In this document: positions 1 to 7,895 of the stretch, one piece after another | Position numbering within the stretch: the first letter of the stretch is position 1 | Layout of the letters: the number at the start of each line of letters is the position of its first letter | Source of the DNA: Micrococcaceae bacterium | GTDB taxonomy: Bacteria > Actinomycetota > Actinomycetes > Actinomycetales > Micrococcaceae | Assembly: GCA_003486025.1 (NCBI GenBank) | Contig: DNHA01000351.1 | Coordinates: 225 to 16,866 of the forward strand | DNA length: 16,642 nt | Direction: 5' to 3' | Program-made: the position numbers and the translations under genes | The notes under the pieces: model-generated | Told to the model about the DNA's origin: nothing | Databases searched by the model: none | Seen by the model: only the letters and a program-made list of their open reading frames with translations

Positions 1-1776
1 GAAGACGTATTCGTGAGCGGCGTTGGACCACTTAATGCGGTACAGCGGCGGGCTTGCAAGGTACACATAGCCCTGCTCGATCAGCGGACGCATGAAGCGG
101 AAGATCAGCGTGAGCAGCAGCGTGGTGATGTGCTGGCCGTCCACGTCGGCGTCGGCCATCAACACGATCTTGTGATAGCGCAGCTTGGCCATGTCGAACT
201 CTTCGCCGATGCCGGTGCCGAAGGCGGTGATCATCGCCTGCACTTCGGCATTGCCCAGCGCACGGTCCAAACGCGCACGTTCCACGTTCAGGATCTTTCC
301 GCGCAGCGGCAGGATCGCCTGCGTGTGCGGGTCGCGTCCGCGCTTGGCCGAGCCGCCTGCGGAGTCACCCTCGACGATGAAGACCTCGCACTCGGCAGGG
401 TTCTTCGAGGAGCAGTCCGAAAGCTTGCCCGGCATGCCGAAGGATTCCATCGGCGACTTGCGGCGCGCGTTATCACGCGCTTTGCGGGCTGCCATGCGGG
501 CCTGGGAGGCCAGCATCGCCTTGCGGATAATGTCCTTGGCGACGTTCGGGTTGCGTTCGAACCAGTCACCGAGTTCCTCGTTGACCACACCGTGCACGAA
601 GCCACGGGCCATCGAGTTACCCAGCTTGGTTTTGGTCTGGCCTTCGAACTGCGGTTCGGAGAGCTTGACCGAAAGAACTGCGGTCAGCCCCTCGCGGACG
701 TCATCACCGGAGAGGTTGTCATCCTTTTCGCGCAGGATCTTGTTATCGCGGGCGTAGCGGTTGAGCAAGCCGGTCAATGCGGCGCGGAAACCCTCTTCGT
801 GGGTACCGCCCTCGTGGGTGTTGATGGTGTTCGCGTAGGTGTGCACAGACTCCGAGTAGGCATTGGTCCACTGCATCGCCACTTCAACGCTGATACCGCG
901 AGTTGTGTCCTCGGCCTCGAAGGCAATGACCTCGTCGTGCACCAATTCCACTTTTTTCGCGGAGTTCAGGTGCTTGACGTAATCGAGCAATCCGTCCTTG
1001 TACAGGTAGTCGACCACGCGTGGTTTAACAACCTGGTTTTCACGCTCGTCTTCGACCTCGGCCTCAACCTCTTCAACCACCCGCTCGTCGGTCAGACGGA
1101 TGCGCAGGCCTTTGTTCAGGAAGGCCATCTGCTGGAAACGCGCACGCAGGGTTTCAAAATCAAATACTGTGGTTTCAAAGATTCCGGCGTCCGGGTAGAA
1201 CGTCTGGGTGGTGCCGGTTTCTTCGGTTTCTTCACCACGGGTCAATGGGGATGTGGTCATGCCGCCATTGCCGAAGGAGATCCGCCAGGCGTAGCCCTTT
1301 TGCCGAACGATGGTGTCCACGCGGCTAGATAGCGCGTTGACTACCGAAATACCCACGCCGTGCAGACCGCCGGAGACCGCATAGCCGCCGCCACCGAACT
1401 TACCGCCAGCATGCAGGATAGTCATTACGACCTCTACCGCAGGCTTGCCCTCTGTCGGGTGCATATCTGTGGGGATGCCACGGCCGTTGTCCTGTACTCG
1501 GACAGCACCGTCATTCTGCAAGGTGATGTCGATAGTGTCGCAGTATCCGGCTAGAGCCTCATCGACGGAGTTATCAACAACTTCGTAGACCAGGTGGTGC
1601 AGGCCACGCGGTCCGGTTGAACCGATGTACATGCCCGGGCGTTTGCGTACCGCTTCGAGTCCTTCAAGGACGGTAATGTCCTGGGCGCCATAGGTGTGTT
1701 CGACTTTTGAAGTCATCGATTCCGCGGGTACTTGGCTCTCGGCCGGCTCCTGCGGTGAAGCGTTTTCGGTAGACAC
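1..1776 (-). CDS. gyrB: DNA gyrase subunit B (3' end truncated by window edge)
   Basis: ATPase subunit of the type II topoisomerase that introduces negative supercoils with GyrA. The visible 592 residues carry the GHKL ATPase motifs ([29 protein letters not shown]) followed by the TOPRIM metal-binding part: EGDSAGGSA near residue 469, [10 protein letters not shown], and DADVD near 542-546. The frame is open to position 1 and the C-terminal end of the TOPRIM region is outside the window. I chose a GTG start at 1776 because GAGGAG lies 12 bases upstream (1789-1794). The in-frame ATG at 1716 ([14 protein letters not shown]) has no ribosome binding site, but it is the fallback and would remove 20 acidic residues. 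The gene follows dciA on the same strand after a 280-bp gap, so it probably has its own promoter. The family call is certain; the exact start is moderately sure. Confidence 0.97.
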   Translation of the reverse strand, partial: MSTENASPQEPAESQVPAESMTSKVEHTYGAQDITVLEGLEAVRKRPGMYIGSTGPRGLHHLVYEVVDNSVDEALAGYCDTIDITLQNDGAVRVQDNGRGIPTDMHPTEGKPAVEVVMTILHAGGKFGGGGYAVSGGLHGVGISVVNALSSRVDTIVRQKGYAWRISFGNGGMTTSPLTRGEETEETGTTQTFYPDAGIFETTVFDFETLRARFQQMAFLNKGLRIRLTDERVVEEVEAEVEDERENQVVKPRVVDYLYKDGLLDYVKHLNSAKKVELVHDEVIAFEAEDTTRGISVEVAMQWTNAYSESVHTYANTINTHEGGTHEEGFRAALTGLLNRYARDNKILREKDDNLSGDDVREGLTAVLSVKLSEPQFEGQTKTKLGNSMARGFVHGVVNEELGDWFERNPNVAKDIIRKAMLASQARMAARKARDNARRKSPMESFGMPGKLSDCSSKNPAECEVFIVEGDSAGGSAKRGRDPHTQAILPLRGKILNVERARLDRALGNAEVQAMITAFGTGIGEEFDMAKLRYHKIVLMADADVDGQHITTLLLTLIFRFMRPLIEQGYVYLASPPLYRIKWSNAAHEYVF

Positions 1777-2056
1777 TTGTGCTACGAACTCCTCGAATTT
1801 GGTGCGCGATTCCTTGCCGCCCCTGCGTGCGGGCTAACAAGAAACCATGGTCTGGTGCAACGTGCGCGCGGGATACCCACGCGACGCGCACTCACTGCCT
1901 CTAATTCTACCGCGTTTAGCAAAATATATAGGGATCCTGAGTATCAAATCGGCTGTAGTAGGCACAGAATCATCACTTAGAGCGGTTACTGGCGGAGCAG
2001 TAAGGGGGGATCCAGCCAGCGGCTCCGTTAGAGCGCCATATGCCGTGCCAGCAATT
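1777..2056 (-). promoter_or_regulatory. dciA-gyrB intergenic region, probable gyrB promoter and leader
   Basis: This 280-bp gap holds no convincing gene. Read on the minus strand, TAGAAT at 1904-1909 is the best -10-like hexamer, and AT-rich sequence (ATATATTTTGC) lies just upstream of it. No good -35 hexamer sits at the usual distance. A 6-bp inverted repeat (TTACTG at 1986-1991, CAGTAA at 1998-2003) lies downstream of the dciA stop but has no T-run, so it is at best a weak terminator. A separate gyrB promoter is inferred from the gap length. Confidence 0.35.
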
Positions 2057-2584
2057 TTATCCGTAGGTATCGCGAGGGCCTCGTCCGGCAACTGAACGTA
2101 GGCCGTGGCGCCAGGAGGGTGCATTAGGGCCCAGAACCTTGATAACCGTGACGATTCCCGACCCTAATTCTGCGTCAATTTTTTTCAAAATCTGATGGCT
2201 GAGTAGGCGTAATTGGGTAGCCCAGGAAGTTGAATCGCAGCGTACGACCACGACTGTGTCTTCAAAAGATTCGGGCTTGCAATGTGCTGCCACGTCTTCG
2301 CCGACCAATTCTGTCCAGCGACCCAATACGGATCCGACCGCAACCTGAGTATTCCAGCCACGAGATTTTGACATTCTCGATACGATTTCACCGATGGCAT
2401 GTGGATCGCGCGCGGATCCTTCAACGGCTTTACCCTGCGGCGCTGCAAAACCGCGACGCGTTGCTTGACGCTTTTTGACCCGCTCCATGCGGGCGGCGTC
2501 AATCCGAGTCTCCCCACGTTCTTCGGCGAGTTTTCGCATGCGATTAAGCAATGCTTTGGCCGAGTCGAGTTCTTCCTCAGACAT
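2057..2584 (-). CDS. dciA: DciA family protein (DUF721), helicase loader/operator
   Basis: The 175-residue protein matches the DUF721/DciA family, which helps load or operate the replicative helicase DnaB in bacteria lacking DnaC/DnaI loaders. An Arg/Lys-rich N-terminal region (about residues 1-65) is followed by the compact DUF721 core: VGSVLGRWTELVGEDVAAHCKPESF, then VVVRCDSTSWATQL, then a tail ending GRGPRDTYG, which is typical of actinobacterial members. The core run of W, VG and the STSWATQL segment is the family signature. Its ATG overlaps the recF stop by 8 bases (ATGTCTGA), so the two are translationally coupled. Its place between recF and gyrB is the usual actinobacterial order. The DciA role is known from family members and is not shown by this sequence. 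Confidence 0.92.
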   Translation of the reverse strand: MSEEELDSAKALLNRMRKLAEERGETRIDAARMERVKKRQATRRGFAAPQGKAVEGSARDPHAIGEIVSRMSKSRGWNTQVAVGSVLGRWTELVGEDVAAHCKPESFEDTVVVVRCDSTSWATQLRLLSHQILKKIDAELGSGIVTVIKVLGPNAPSWRHGLRSVAGRGPRDTYG

Positions 2585-3740
2585 CTCTGACCTGCCCAGG
2601 GCTCACCATGAAAAAGTGTCCCTTCAAGGCCTCTGGTACATCGGCAGCCACCGCCGCGGTCACCAATACTTGTTCGGCTCCGGCAACAATATGCGCCAAG
2701 CGGTCCCGCCGGGTAGCGTCAAGCTCTGCAAATACATCATCGAGGATCAAAATCGGGCCAGACCCAGTTCGCGGATCGTCGTCACCAAAGACGCGGTAAG
2801 CAGCCAAACGCAATGCGAGCGCAAAGGACCAGGTCTCCCCATGCGAGGCGTAGCCTTTTGCAGGTGTTGCCCCCAATGTCAGGGTCAAATCATCGCGATG
2901 TGGACCAAATAGTGAAATTCCGCGATCTAATTCGCGTGCCCGGTTTGCCTCGATGGCGCTCAGCAGCAAATCACGAATTTCGTCTTGGCTCAATCCCTCA
3001 AGATTTTTCACCGGCAAGGAATTTTCGTCAATCTCGCCTTCAAGAGATGAGCGATAAACCGCATCTGCATGCTTTTTACCATCGGCAAGATCCGCGTAGG
3101 CCGCTTCCATATAGGGCCGGAGCAAGGCAAGGACCATCAGACGGCCACGAATGAGGCGGGCGCCGCAGGTGGCCAGTTGCATGTCCCATGCCTGCAAGGT
3201 GTTCTCTTGAGAGGAATTAAGTTTTGCTTTGCCTCTGATCGACTTCAACAACGCATTTCGTTGTTTCACGATCCGGTCGTAGTCGTTTTTGGTGCCGGCT
3301 TCGATAGGTCTTAAGGAAATCAGCATTTCATCGAGGAAACGACGTCGATTAGACGGATCTCCCTTGATCAAAGACAGATCTTCGGGAGCAAAGAGTACGG
3401 TTCGCACGAGCCCGAGAATCTCTCGTGCGCGGATCGGATTGGCGCGGTTGATCCGTGCTCTGTTGATTTTTCCGCTGGTAATTTCCACCTCGAGGGAGGT
3501 GGACTGAGCTCCACGGTGTAGGGTCCCGCGGATCAATGCACGTTCGGAACCGAAGTGAAGCAGCGGAGCATCGTTGCCGACTCGGTGCGAGGAAAGGTTC
3601 GCTAGATATCCGATGGCTTCAACGATGTTCGTTTTACCGACGCCGTTGGGTCCAACCAGTACGTTGATGCCCGGGGCTAGTTGTACGTCGGCCTGCACGT
3701 ACGAGCGAAAGCTCGTGAGGGAAAGCTGCGAGATATACAC
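2577..3740 (-). CDS. recF: DNA replication/repair protein RecF
   Basis: SMC-like ABC ATPase that helps load RecA at single-strand gaps with RecO and RecR. At 387 residues it has the normal family length. Walker A is GPNGVGKTN at residues 30-38. The ABC signature is the actinobacterial variant SHGETWSFALALRLA at 299-313. Walker B is ILILDDVFAELD at 330-341. LFAPEDLSLIKG (about 116-127) and LFGPHRDDL (about 277-285) are also family hallmarks. The start is GTG at 3740, with AGGA six bases upstream. It lies 59 bp downstream of dnaN and its end overlaps dciA. Many Arthrobacter relatives are thought to carry gnd between dnaN and recF; here there is none. Confidence 0.97.
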   Translation of the reverse strand: MYISQLSLTSFRSYVQADVQLAPGINVLVGPNGVGKTNIVEAIGYLANLSSHRVGNDAPLLHFGSERALIRGTLHRGAQSTSLEVEITSGKINRARINRANPIRAREILGLVRTVLFAPEDLSLIKGDPSNRRRFLDEMLISLRPIEAGTKNDYDRIVKQRNALLKSIRGKAKLNSSQENTLQAWDMQLATCGARLIRGRLMVLALLRPYMEAAYADLADGKKHADAVYRSSLEGEIDENSLPVKNLEGLSQDEIRDLLLSAIEANRARELDRGISLFGPHRDDLTLTLGATPAKGYASHGETWSFALALRLAAYRVFGDDDPRTGSGPILILDDVFAELDATRRDRLAHIVAGAEQVLVTAAVAADVPEALKGHFFMVSPGQVRDV

Positions 3741-3761
3741 CGAGAATCCTGAAAGCTCCGA

Positions 3762-3790
3762 AGCGGTGGAATATTTAGGACTCCACCGCT
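3762..3790 (-). terminator. 9-bp inverted repeat in the dnaN-recF gap
   Basis: AGCGGTGGA (3762-3770) and TCCACCGCT (3782-3790) form a perfect 9-bp stem with an 11-base AT-rich loop. It begins ten bases past the dnaN stop codon on the minus strand. No T-run follows (TCGGAGCTTTC), so it may act as a weak terminator, an attenuator or an mRNA 3'-end stabiliser that sets recF-dciA expression below dnaN. The repeat is seen directly; its function is inferred. Confidence 0.5.
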
Positions 3791-3799
3791 AACTTGTTG

Positions 3800-4927
3800 C
3801 TAGTTCGAGTTGGGAAGCCGAACTGGCATAACGAGGTACCGGTATTGGTCCTGGTCGTCTTCATCGATTTTCTTCTGACCAGTGACCATTGCTGGCTTTG
3901 GAGCGCTGGTGAAGGAAAAACGCACAAAATCAGTATTGAACGAGCTCAACCCTTCGCTGAGGAAGGTTGGGTTGAATGCAACAGTGATGTCTTCTCCGCG
4001 CAATGAAGCAACAATTGATTCTTCGGCCTGGGCATCCTCACCAGTTCCTGCGTCAAGGGTCAATTGTCCATCGGTGAACGCCATGCGTACTGGGGTGTTT
4101 CGTTCAGCGACAACAGAAACGCGGCGTACCGCTTCAATCAGATCACTGGAGCGGACAGTAGCGTGAATTGGAGTGTTCTCCGGGAACAACGAACGAATCT
4201 TTGGGTAATCGCCATTGATAAGTAACGAGGTTGTCCGACGGTTGGCGCTTTCGAAACCGATCATTTCCCCGGTAGGGCTGATTGCAAGCTTCAGGTCGCC
4301 AGAACTGGAAAGTGTTTTAGCTACTTCGTTTAATGTTTTGGCTTTGACCAAGAAGGAAGTAGAAATTTCTGGCTGGTTTGGAGTCCAATTCAGTTCACGC
4401 ATTGCCAAACGGTAACGGTCAGTGGCAAGGAAAGTGATGAGATCATTTTCAATTTCAACTTTGATACCAGTCAAAACCGGGAGCGTGTCATCCTTCGATG
4501 CCGCGACAATAACCTGAGATACAGCTTCCGAGAAAGCCTGGCCATTGATAGTGCCCGCAACTTCTGGCAGTGCTGGCAAGGAAGGATATTCCTCAACTGG
4601 CATGGTCGCTAAGTGGAATCGTGAACGGCCGCAGGAGACGGTGATCTTTGTTCCATCAGTTTCGAGGGTCACAGTTGAATTTGGCAATGATCGGGTAATT
4701 TCCGCAAGCAACTTGCCAGAAATTAAGACCTTGCCTTGTTCTGCAATATCTGCAGGGATCTCAATGTGGGATGAAATTTCGTAATCAAATCCCTCGAGGC
4801 GAACGATGCCTTCATGGGTAGTGATCAAAATGCCAGCAAGTACTGGAGATGGTGGACGCTGCGCTAGAGACCTTGCGGTCCAAGAAACGGCATCTGCCAA
4901 TACATCCTTTTCAACGCTGAACTTCAC
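3800..4927 (-). CDS. dnaN: DNA polymerase III beta subunit (sliding clamp)
   Basis: Ring-forming processivity clamp that tethers DNA polymerase III and many repair enzymes to DNA. The 375 residues are normal for the family and cover the three repeated clamp domains. Recognisable segments include MKFSVEKDVLADAVSW at the start, FHLATMPVEEYPSLP, FLATDRYRLAMREL, and the C-terminal YRYLVMPVRLP that lines the partner-binding cleft. The start is GTG at 4927, with GGCGGA six bases upstream; the more distal codons offer no better site. It is co-oriented with dnaA but separated from it by the 465-bp oriC gap, so it likely has its own promoter there. To the eye the gene is less GC-rich than gyrB. Confidence 0.97.
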   Translation of the reverse strand: MKFSVEKDVLADAVSWTARSLAQRPPSPVLAGILITTHEGIVRLEGFDYEISSHIEIPADIAEQGKVLISGKLLAEITRSLPNSTVTLETDGTKITVSCGRSRFHLATMPVEEYPSLPALPEVAGTINGQAFSEAVSQVIVAASKDDTLPVLTGIKVEIENDLITFLATDRYRLAMRELNWTPNQPEISTSFLVKAKTLNEVAKTLSSSGDLKLAISPTGEMIGFESANRRTTSLLINGDYPKIRSLFPENTPIHATVRSSDLIEAVRRVSVVAERNTPVRMAFTDGQLTLDAGTGEDAQAEESIVASLRGEDITVAFNPTFLSEGLSSFNTDFVRFSFTSAPKPAMVTGQKKIDEDDQDQYRYLVMPVRLPNSN

Positions 4928-5188
4928 GAAAAATCCGCCTTTCGGAACTCATAAGTCTTAAGTGAGGCCAAGAAGGTTGTTTCCCGCCAAGTTCTTAAGC
5001 ATAGAGCAGGTAGCTACACGATATCTCCACTTAATCTTGCCACGGCTTCTTCGAATAGCCTGCATGGAACTTTCCAGATGTGCGTAACCGCGAGCTTATG
5101 AACAAAAAGCAGTTCAAAACCTGTGTTGGCGCAGAGGTCTCGTTATTTGGATGAATAAGTGTTTAAAGGAAGTAGTGTTAATAACCCC

Positions 5189-5206
5189 TGTGGATACTGT
5201 GGATAA
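5189..5206 (-). promoter_or_regulatory. Tandem DnaA box pair, dnaN side
   Basis: Two abutting nonamers read on the minus strand as TTATCCACA (5198-5206, perfect consensus) then GTATCCACA (5189-5197, one mismatch). Directly beyond them toward dnaN come CCCC (plus strand) and an AT-rich stretch, which is the order expected of a DnaA loading and unwinding site. Confidence 0.8.
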
Positions 5207-5209
5207 GGC

Positions 5210-5327
5210 CCTCGAGTCCATAGTTTGAACCAATTGTGCATGTGAACAAACTGTGACTGGCAGTGACACTGAGTTCCATGGCCCTGTTGATACTCAGTGT
5301 CACGCTTTCCTGAGTCCACACTCGAGG
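5210..5327. repeat. Nested inverted repeats at the centre of oriC
   Basis: The inner repeat is GTGACACTGAGT (5263-5274) against ACTCAGTGTCAC (5292-5303), a perfect 12-bp dyad with a 17-base spacer. The outer repeat is CCTCGAGT (5210-5217) against ACTCGAGG (5320-5327), a perfect 8-bp dyad enclosing it. The inner dyad is centred at 5283, almost exactly midway between the two DnaA-box pairs. It could form a cruciform, bind a dimeric protein or terminate dnaA transcription. No T-run follows on the minus strand, so a classical terminator is not clear. Confidence 0.75.
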
Positions 5328-5355
5328 TGCTAGTTATACTCAGGTTGTCTTCATG

Positions 5356-5376
5356 TAATCCACAGTCTTATCCACA
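5356..5376 (+). promoter_or_regulatory. DnaA box pair, dnaA side
   Basis: TAATCCACA (5356-5364, one mismatch) and TTATCCACA (5368-5376, perfect consensus) lie three bases apart, 16 bases from the end of dnaA. They run in the opposite orientation to the pair at 5189-5206. Confidence 0.8.
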
Positions 5377-5392
5377 GCTGTGTTTTACCGGT

Positions 5393-6829
5393 TTAGTGCT
5401 CGCGCTGACTCTGTTTAATTCGGTTTGTCAGTTCTGTCACCTGGTTGAAGATTGCTCGCCGCTCGGCCATCAACTCCCGAATTTTGCGATCCGCATGGAT
5501 TACGGTGGTGTGGTCTCGTCCGCCAAGTTCCGCGCCAATCTTCGGCAATGACATATCCGTCAACTCACGAAGCAGATACATCGCGATCTGACGTGCCGTG
5601 ACCAGGGTTCGAGTACGAGATTTACTGTTGAGCTCATCAATAGACAGCCCGAAGTACTCGGCAGTTTGTTTGATAATGGTTGAAGGCGTGATTTCCTGAG
5701 CACCATCAGCACTGATCAGGTCTTTGAGAACGGTTTCTGCCAAAGCCAGGTCAACATGTTGGTTGTTCAATGAAGCAAAAGCGGTCACTCGGATGAGCGC
5801 ACCCTCAAGCTCACGGATATTAGTTGAGATTCTGGAAGCGATATATTCCATGACATCACCGGGAGCAGACAGATTCTCGGCGTCAGCTTTCTTGCGCAGG
5901 ATCGCAATACGGGTTTCCAATTCAGGGGGCTGGATGTCGGTGAGCAAACCCCACTCAAAACGGGAACGCATGCGATCTTCAAATCCTTGCAGCTGTTTAG
6001 GCGGCAAGTCAGAGGTAATCACTACCTGCTTGTTGTGATTGTGCAATGCATTGAAGGTATGGAAGAACTCTTCTTGCGTTGCATCTTTATTGGCCAAGAA
6101 TTGAATATCGTCGATGAGCAAAATATCGACATTACGATAGGTCTGTTTGAAGCTGGCACCCTCGTCATCACGGATTGAGTTGATGAAGTCATTAGTGAAC
6201 TCTTCGGAGTTCACATAACGTACTCGGATCCCCTTGTAGAGATGACGCGCGTAATGCCCAATGGCGTGAAGCAGGTGAGTTTTGCCTAGCCCGGAATCGC
6301 CATAGATAAATAGCGGGTTGTAGGCTTTGGCCGGTGCTTCAGCGACCGCGACCGCGGCCGCGTGAGCGAATCGATTCGATGACCCAATGACAAAAGTGTC
6401 AAAAATGTACTTTGGATTGAGCCGGCCAAACTCTTGTGAGTTTGATGGGGGAGTCGGCTGTGGTGCTGGCTGCGGTCGAGGTCCAGGGGTTTCTGGAACT
6501 GGAGCCGGGATCGGAGCTGGTGAAGTCTTTTTTTCGGCTGGCTGTTCGACTTCCTCAGCTAAGGACAGGTCGACACTTACAGCGCAACGGATATCGTCTT
6601 GAAAGACCTCGCGCAACGCCTGATCGAGAGGTTCGCGTAGCTGAGTTTGCAAGATATCGCGGGTGAGGTCGTTAGGTACGGCAACAAGCAGGGTACTGCC
6701 AATGAGTCCCTGGGGTTTAGCAAGGGACACGAATGGACGATGGCGGGCCTTGACTCGATCATCATCTTCGATCTTACGAATGACTTGACGCCAGGAGCTC
6801 CCAATACTATTGGTCTCGTCGCTGCTCAC
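5393..6829 (-). CDS. dnaA: Chromosomal replication initiator DnaA
   Basis: AAA+ ATPase that binds DnaA boxes and melts the origin. With the chosen start the protein has 478 residues. Domain I (IGSSWRQVIRKIEDDDRV) is followed by a proline-rich linker (about 100-130). Then come the AAA+ core with Walker A GDSGLGKT (177-184), Walker B DILLIDDIQF (235-244), sensor I VITSD (270-274) and sensor II NIRELEGAL (337-345). The DNA-binding domain IV carries GGRDHTTVIHA (436-446). The frame stays open to an ATG at 6997, but the extra 56 residues are not DnaA-like and are encoded over DnaA boxes. The GTG at 6829 (MSSDETNSIGSSW) gives a normal N-terminus, with a G-rich stretch eight bases upstream. A GTG at 6871 is the next alternative. 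Confidence 0.95.
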   Translation of the reverse strand: MSSDETNSIGSSWRQVIRKIEDDDRVKARHRPFVSLAKPQGLIGSTLLVAVPNDLTRDILQTQLREPLDQALREVFQDDIRCAVSVDLSLAEEVEQPAEKKTSPAPIPAPVPETPGPRPQPAPQPTPPSNSQEFGRLNPKYIFDTFVIGSSNRFAHAAAVAVAEAPAKAYNPLFIYGDSGLGKTHLLHAIGHYARHLYKGIRVRYVNSEEFTNDFINSIRDDEGASFKQTYRNVDILLIDDIQFLANKDATQEEFFHTFNALHNHNKQVVITSDLPPKQLQGFEDRMRSRFEWGLLTDIQPPELETRIAILRKKADAENLSAPGDVMEYIASRISTNIRELEGALIRVTAFASLNNQHVDLALAETVLKDLISADGAQEITPSTIIKQTAEYFGLSIDELNSKSRTRTLVTARQIAMYLLRELTDMSLPKIGAELGGRDHTTVIHADRKIRELMAERRAIFNQVTELTNRIKQSQREH

Positions 6830-7342
6830 TAAGGGCGCCCCACTTCCATCATTTAATGCAATGTTGATCACATAAAACCCTGTTTCAGGCCTCATTTTCG
6901 CCGTTTTGGCGACGTTATCTCCACTGATTCTAACCACTATCCACATGGTTATGCACAGTCTGGTGGAAAAAGTTAGCTGTTTGCCTGTGGAAAACACCTT
7001 TCCCCTTGAAATATACCGTTTTCATGGGCGTTGTGACGTGGATTTTCATCCCAGATTGTGAGTTGTCTTTCGTTAAACGATGCAGTAATCCACAACTTTG
7101 GGGTAGATTATTCACAGGTAGGACTCTGATATACACAGAGGTCCTTGAAAGTCGCGCCAATTTGACCTATGGCGTAATTTTTCCTATCGTTATTTAGTCC
7201 TATGTGTGCGTTTTGTGACCTGCTCAGTTTTTAGAAGAGCCCGCAAAATTACACATTTTTTAAAGAACGAGCGTCAGCCTGTTGTTATCCAGCTAGCTAG
7301 TAGCGGGTCCGGCGCATCACTTAAATTTCTTGGAGTGTCACC
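6830..7342. promoter_or_regulatory. Divergent dnaA/rpmH control region with a DnaA-box cluster
   Basis: This 513-bp gap separates the leftward and rightward blocks. Seen DnaA-box matches are TTATGCACA (6949-6957), TTTTCCACA on the minus strand (6986-6994) and TTATTCACA (7108-7116). One-mismatch boxes are CTATCCACA (6937-6945), TAATCCACA (7086-7094) and ATATACACA (7129-7137). They fit DnaA autoregulation and possibly a second part of the origin. The dnaA promoter should be here on the minus strand but I cannot place it with confidence. The rpmH promoter is listed separately. Confidence 0.75.
7162..7190 (+). promoter_or_regulatory. Probable rpmH promoter
   Basis: TTGACC (7162-7167) and TATCGT (7185-7190) are separated by 17 bases, a good match to housekeeping -35 and -10 hexamers. 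Transcription would begin near 7197 and give a leader of about 145 bases before rpmH. It would serve rpmH and possibly the rnpA-yidD-yidC-jag genes. Confidence 0.6.
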
Positions 7343-7480
7343 GTGAGCAAGCGGACTTTTCAGCCTAATAACCGTCGTCGTGCCAAGAAGCACGGTTTCC
7401 GTCTTCGTATGCGTACCCGTGCAGGTCGCGCAATCTTGTCCGCACGTCGCGGCAAGAGCCGTACCGAGCTTTCCGCATAA
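7343..7480 (+). CDS. rpmH: 50S ribosomal protein L34
   Basis: The 45-residue, Arg/Lys-rich protein [20 protein letters not shown] ... [12 protein letters not shown] is a complete bL34, a small protein of the large ribosomal subunit. The start is GTG at 7343 with GGAG eight bases... upstream at 7332-7335. Length and the [11 protein letters not shown] and HGFRLRMRT segments match the family throughout. It lies 64 bp upstream of rnpA, the nearly universal rpmH-rnpA pairing. Confidence 0.97.
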   Translation: MSKRTFQPNNRRRAKKHGFRLRMRTRAGRAILSARRGKSRTELSA

Positions 7481-7544
7481 ATTTGCGAAACAGCTTTTGG
7501 CTGCGTAGTTCTGGCGGAATCTACTAGATCTGGCTAGAACAAAA

Positions 7545-7895
7545 ATGTTGCCAAAGAATCAGCGATTGCGCTTAGCGCAAGACCTTACAGTCACTGTACG
7601 TTCCGGCGTCCGAAGCGGACGCCGGAACGTCGTGCTATATGCACGTCCTCGCCCCGAAGGGGCCGCGGGGGACCGTTTTGGATTTATTGTCTCCAAGGCC
7701 GTGGGAATTGCAGTTAAACGAAATCTGACTAAACGCCGTATGCGCGAAGTTGCCCACGAGCTCAGGCGCGTGGATGGGAATCTGGACATCGTTGTTCGTG
7801 CTTTACCCGGAGCTGCAGAGCTCACTTGGGACGAACTACGGACCCAGGTAACTGCCGCTTTCGCATCTGTAGCGCGCAAGGCAGAGGTTCGCTGA
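7545..7895 (+). CDS. rnpA: Ribonuclease P protein component
   Basis: Protein cofactor of RNase P, which removes 5' leaders from precursor tRNAs. It has 116 residues, the normal length. The family signature lies at residues 47-69, with [14 protein letters not shown] leading into the conserved RNR-type helix [12 protein letters not shown] that contacts the catalytic RNA. The ATG at 7545 has no obvious Shine-Dalgarno sequence (GGCTAGAACAAAA precedes it), so translation may depend on the rpmH transcript. Codons 18-29 form a perfect 14-bp hairpin, listed separately. The stop overlaps the yidD start (TGATG). Confidence 0.96.
   Translation: MLPKNQRLRLAQDLTVTVRSGVRSGRRNVVLYARPRPEGAAGDRFGFIVSKAVGIAVKRNLTKRRMREVAHELRRVDGNLDIVVRALPGAAELTWDELRTQVTAAFASVARKAEVR
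7598..7630 (+). repeat. Perfect 14-bp hairpin inside rnpA
   Basis: ACGTTCCGGCGTCC (7598-7611) and GGACGCCGGAACGT (7617-7630) pair perfectly across a five-base GAAGC loop. It lies in the early coding part of rnpA (residues about 18-29, with the repeated VRSG motif). No T-run follows, so it is not a typical terminator. It may slow ribosomes, attenuate transcription or be a protein- or RNase-recognition structure. Confidence 0.85.

Larger units (their letters stand above)
4928..5392. other. oriC: Predicted chromosomal replication origin (oriC), dnaN-dnaA gap
   Basis: The 465-bp non-coding gap between dnaN and dnaA is the usual actinobacterial oriC location. It contains two consensus DnaA boxes (TGTGGATAA at 5198-5206, TTATCCACA at 5368-5376). 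There are also near-matches TGTGGATAC (5189-5197), TGTGAACAA (5241-5249) and TAATCCACA (5356-5364). The pairs 5189-5206 and 5356-5376 are in opposite orientation. A perfect 12-bp inverted repeat (5263-5274, 5292-5303) lies at their midpoint. AT-rich sequence at about 5141-5184 (TTATTTGGATGAATAAG, TTAATAA) is a likely unwinding site. The dnaN promoter should also lie here, but I cannot place it. Confidence 0.88.

Noticed and set aside
13..1332. 439-codon plus-strand open frame
   Set aside because: It is antisense to gyrB, whose motifs fill the minus strand. The translation is low-complexity (His, Gly, Leu rich) with no domain.
1986..2003. dciA terminator
   Set aside because: The stem is only 6 bp with no T-run, which is too weak to call.
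3262..3277. Fifth parS site in recF
   Set aside because: Only the left half (TGTTTCACG) matches; the right half (ATCCGGT) does not.
7826..7894. N-terminal extension of YidD
   Set aside because: It lies inside rnpA. The ATG at 7895 gives a normal YidD start coupled to the rnpA stop.
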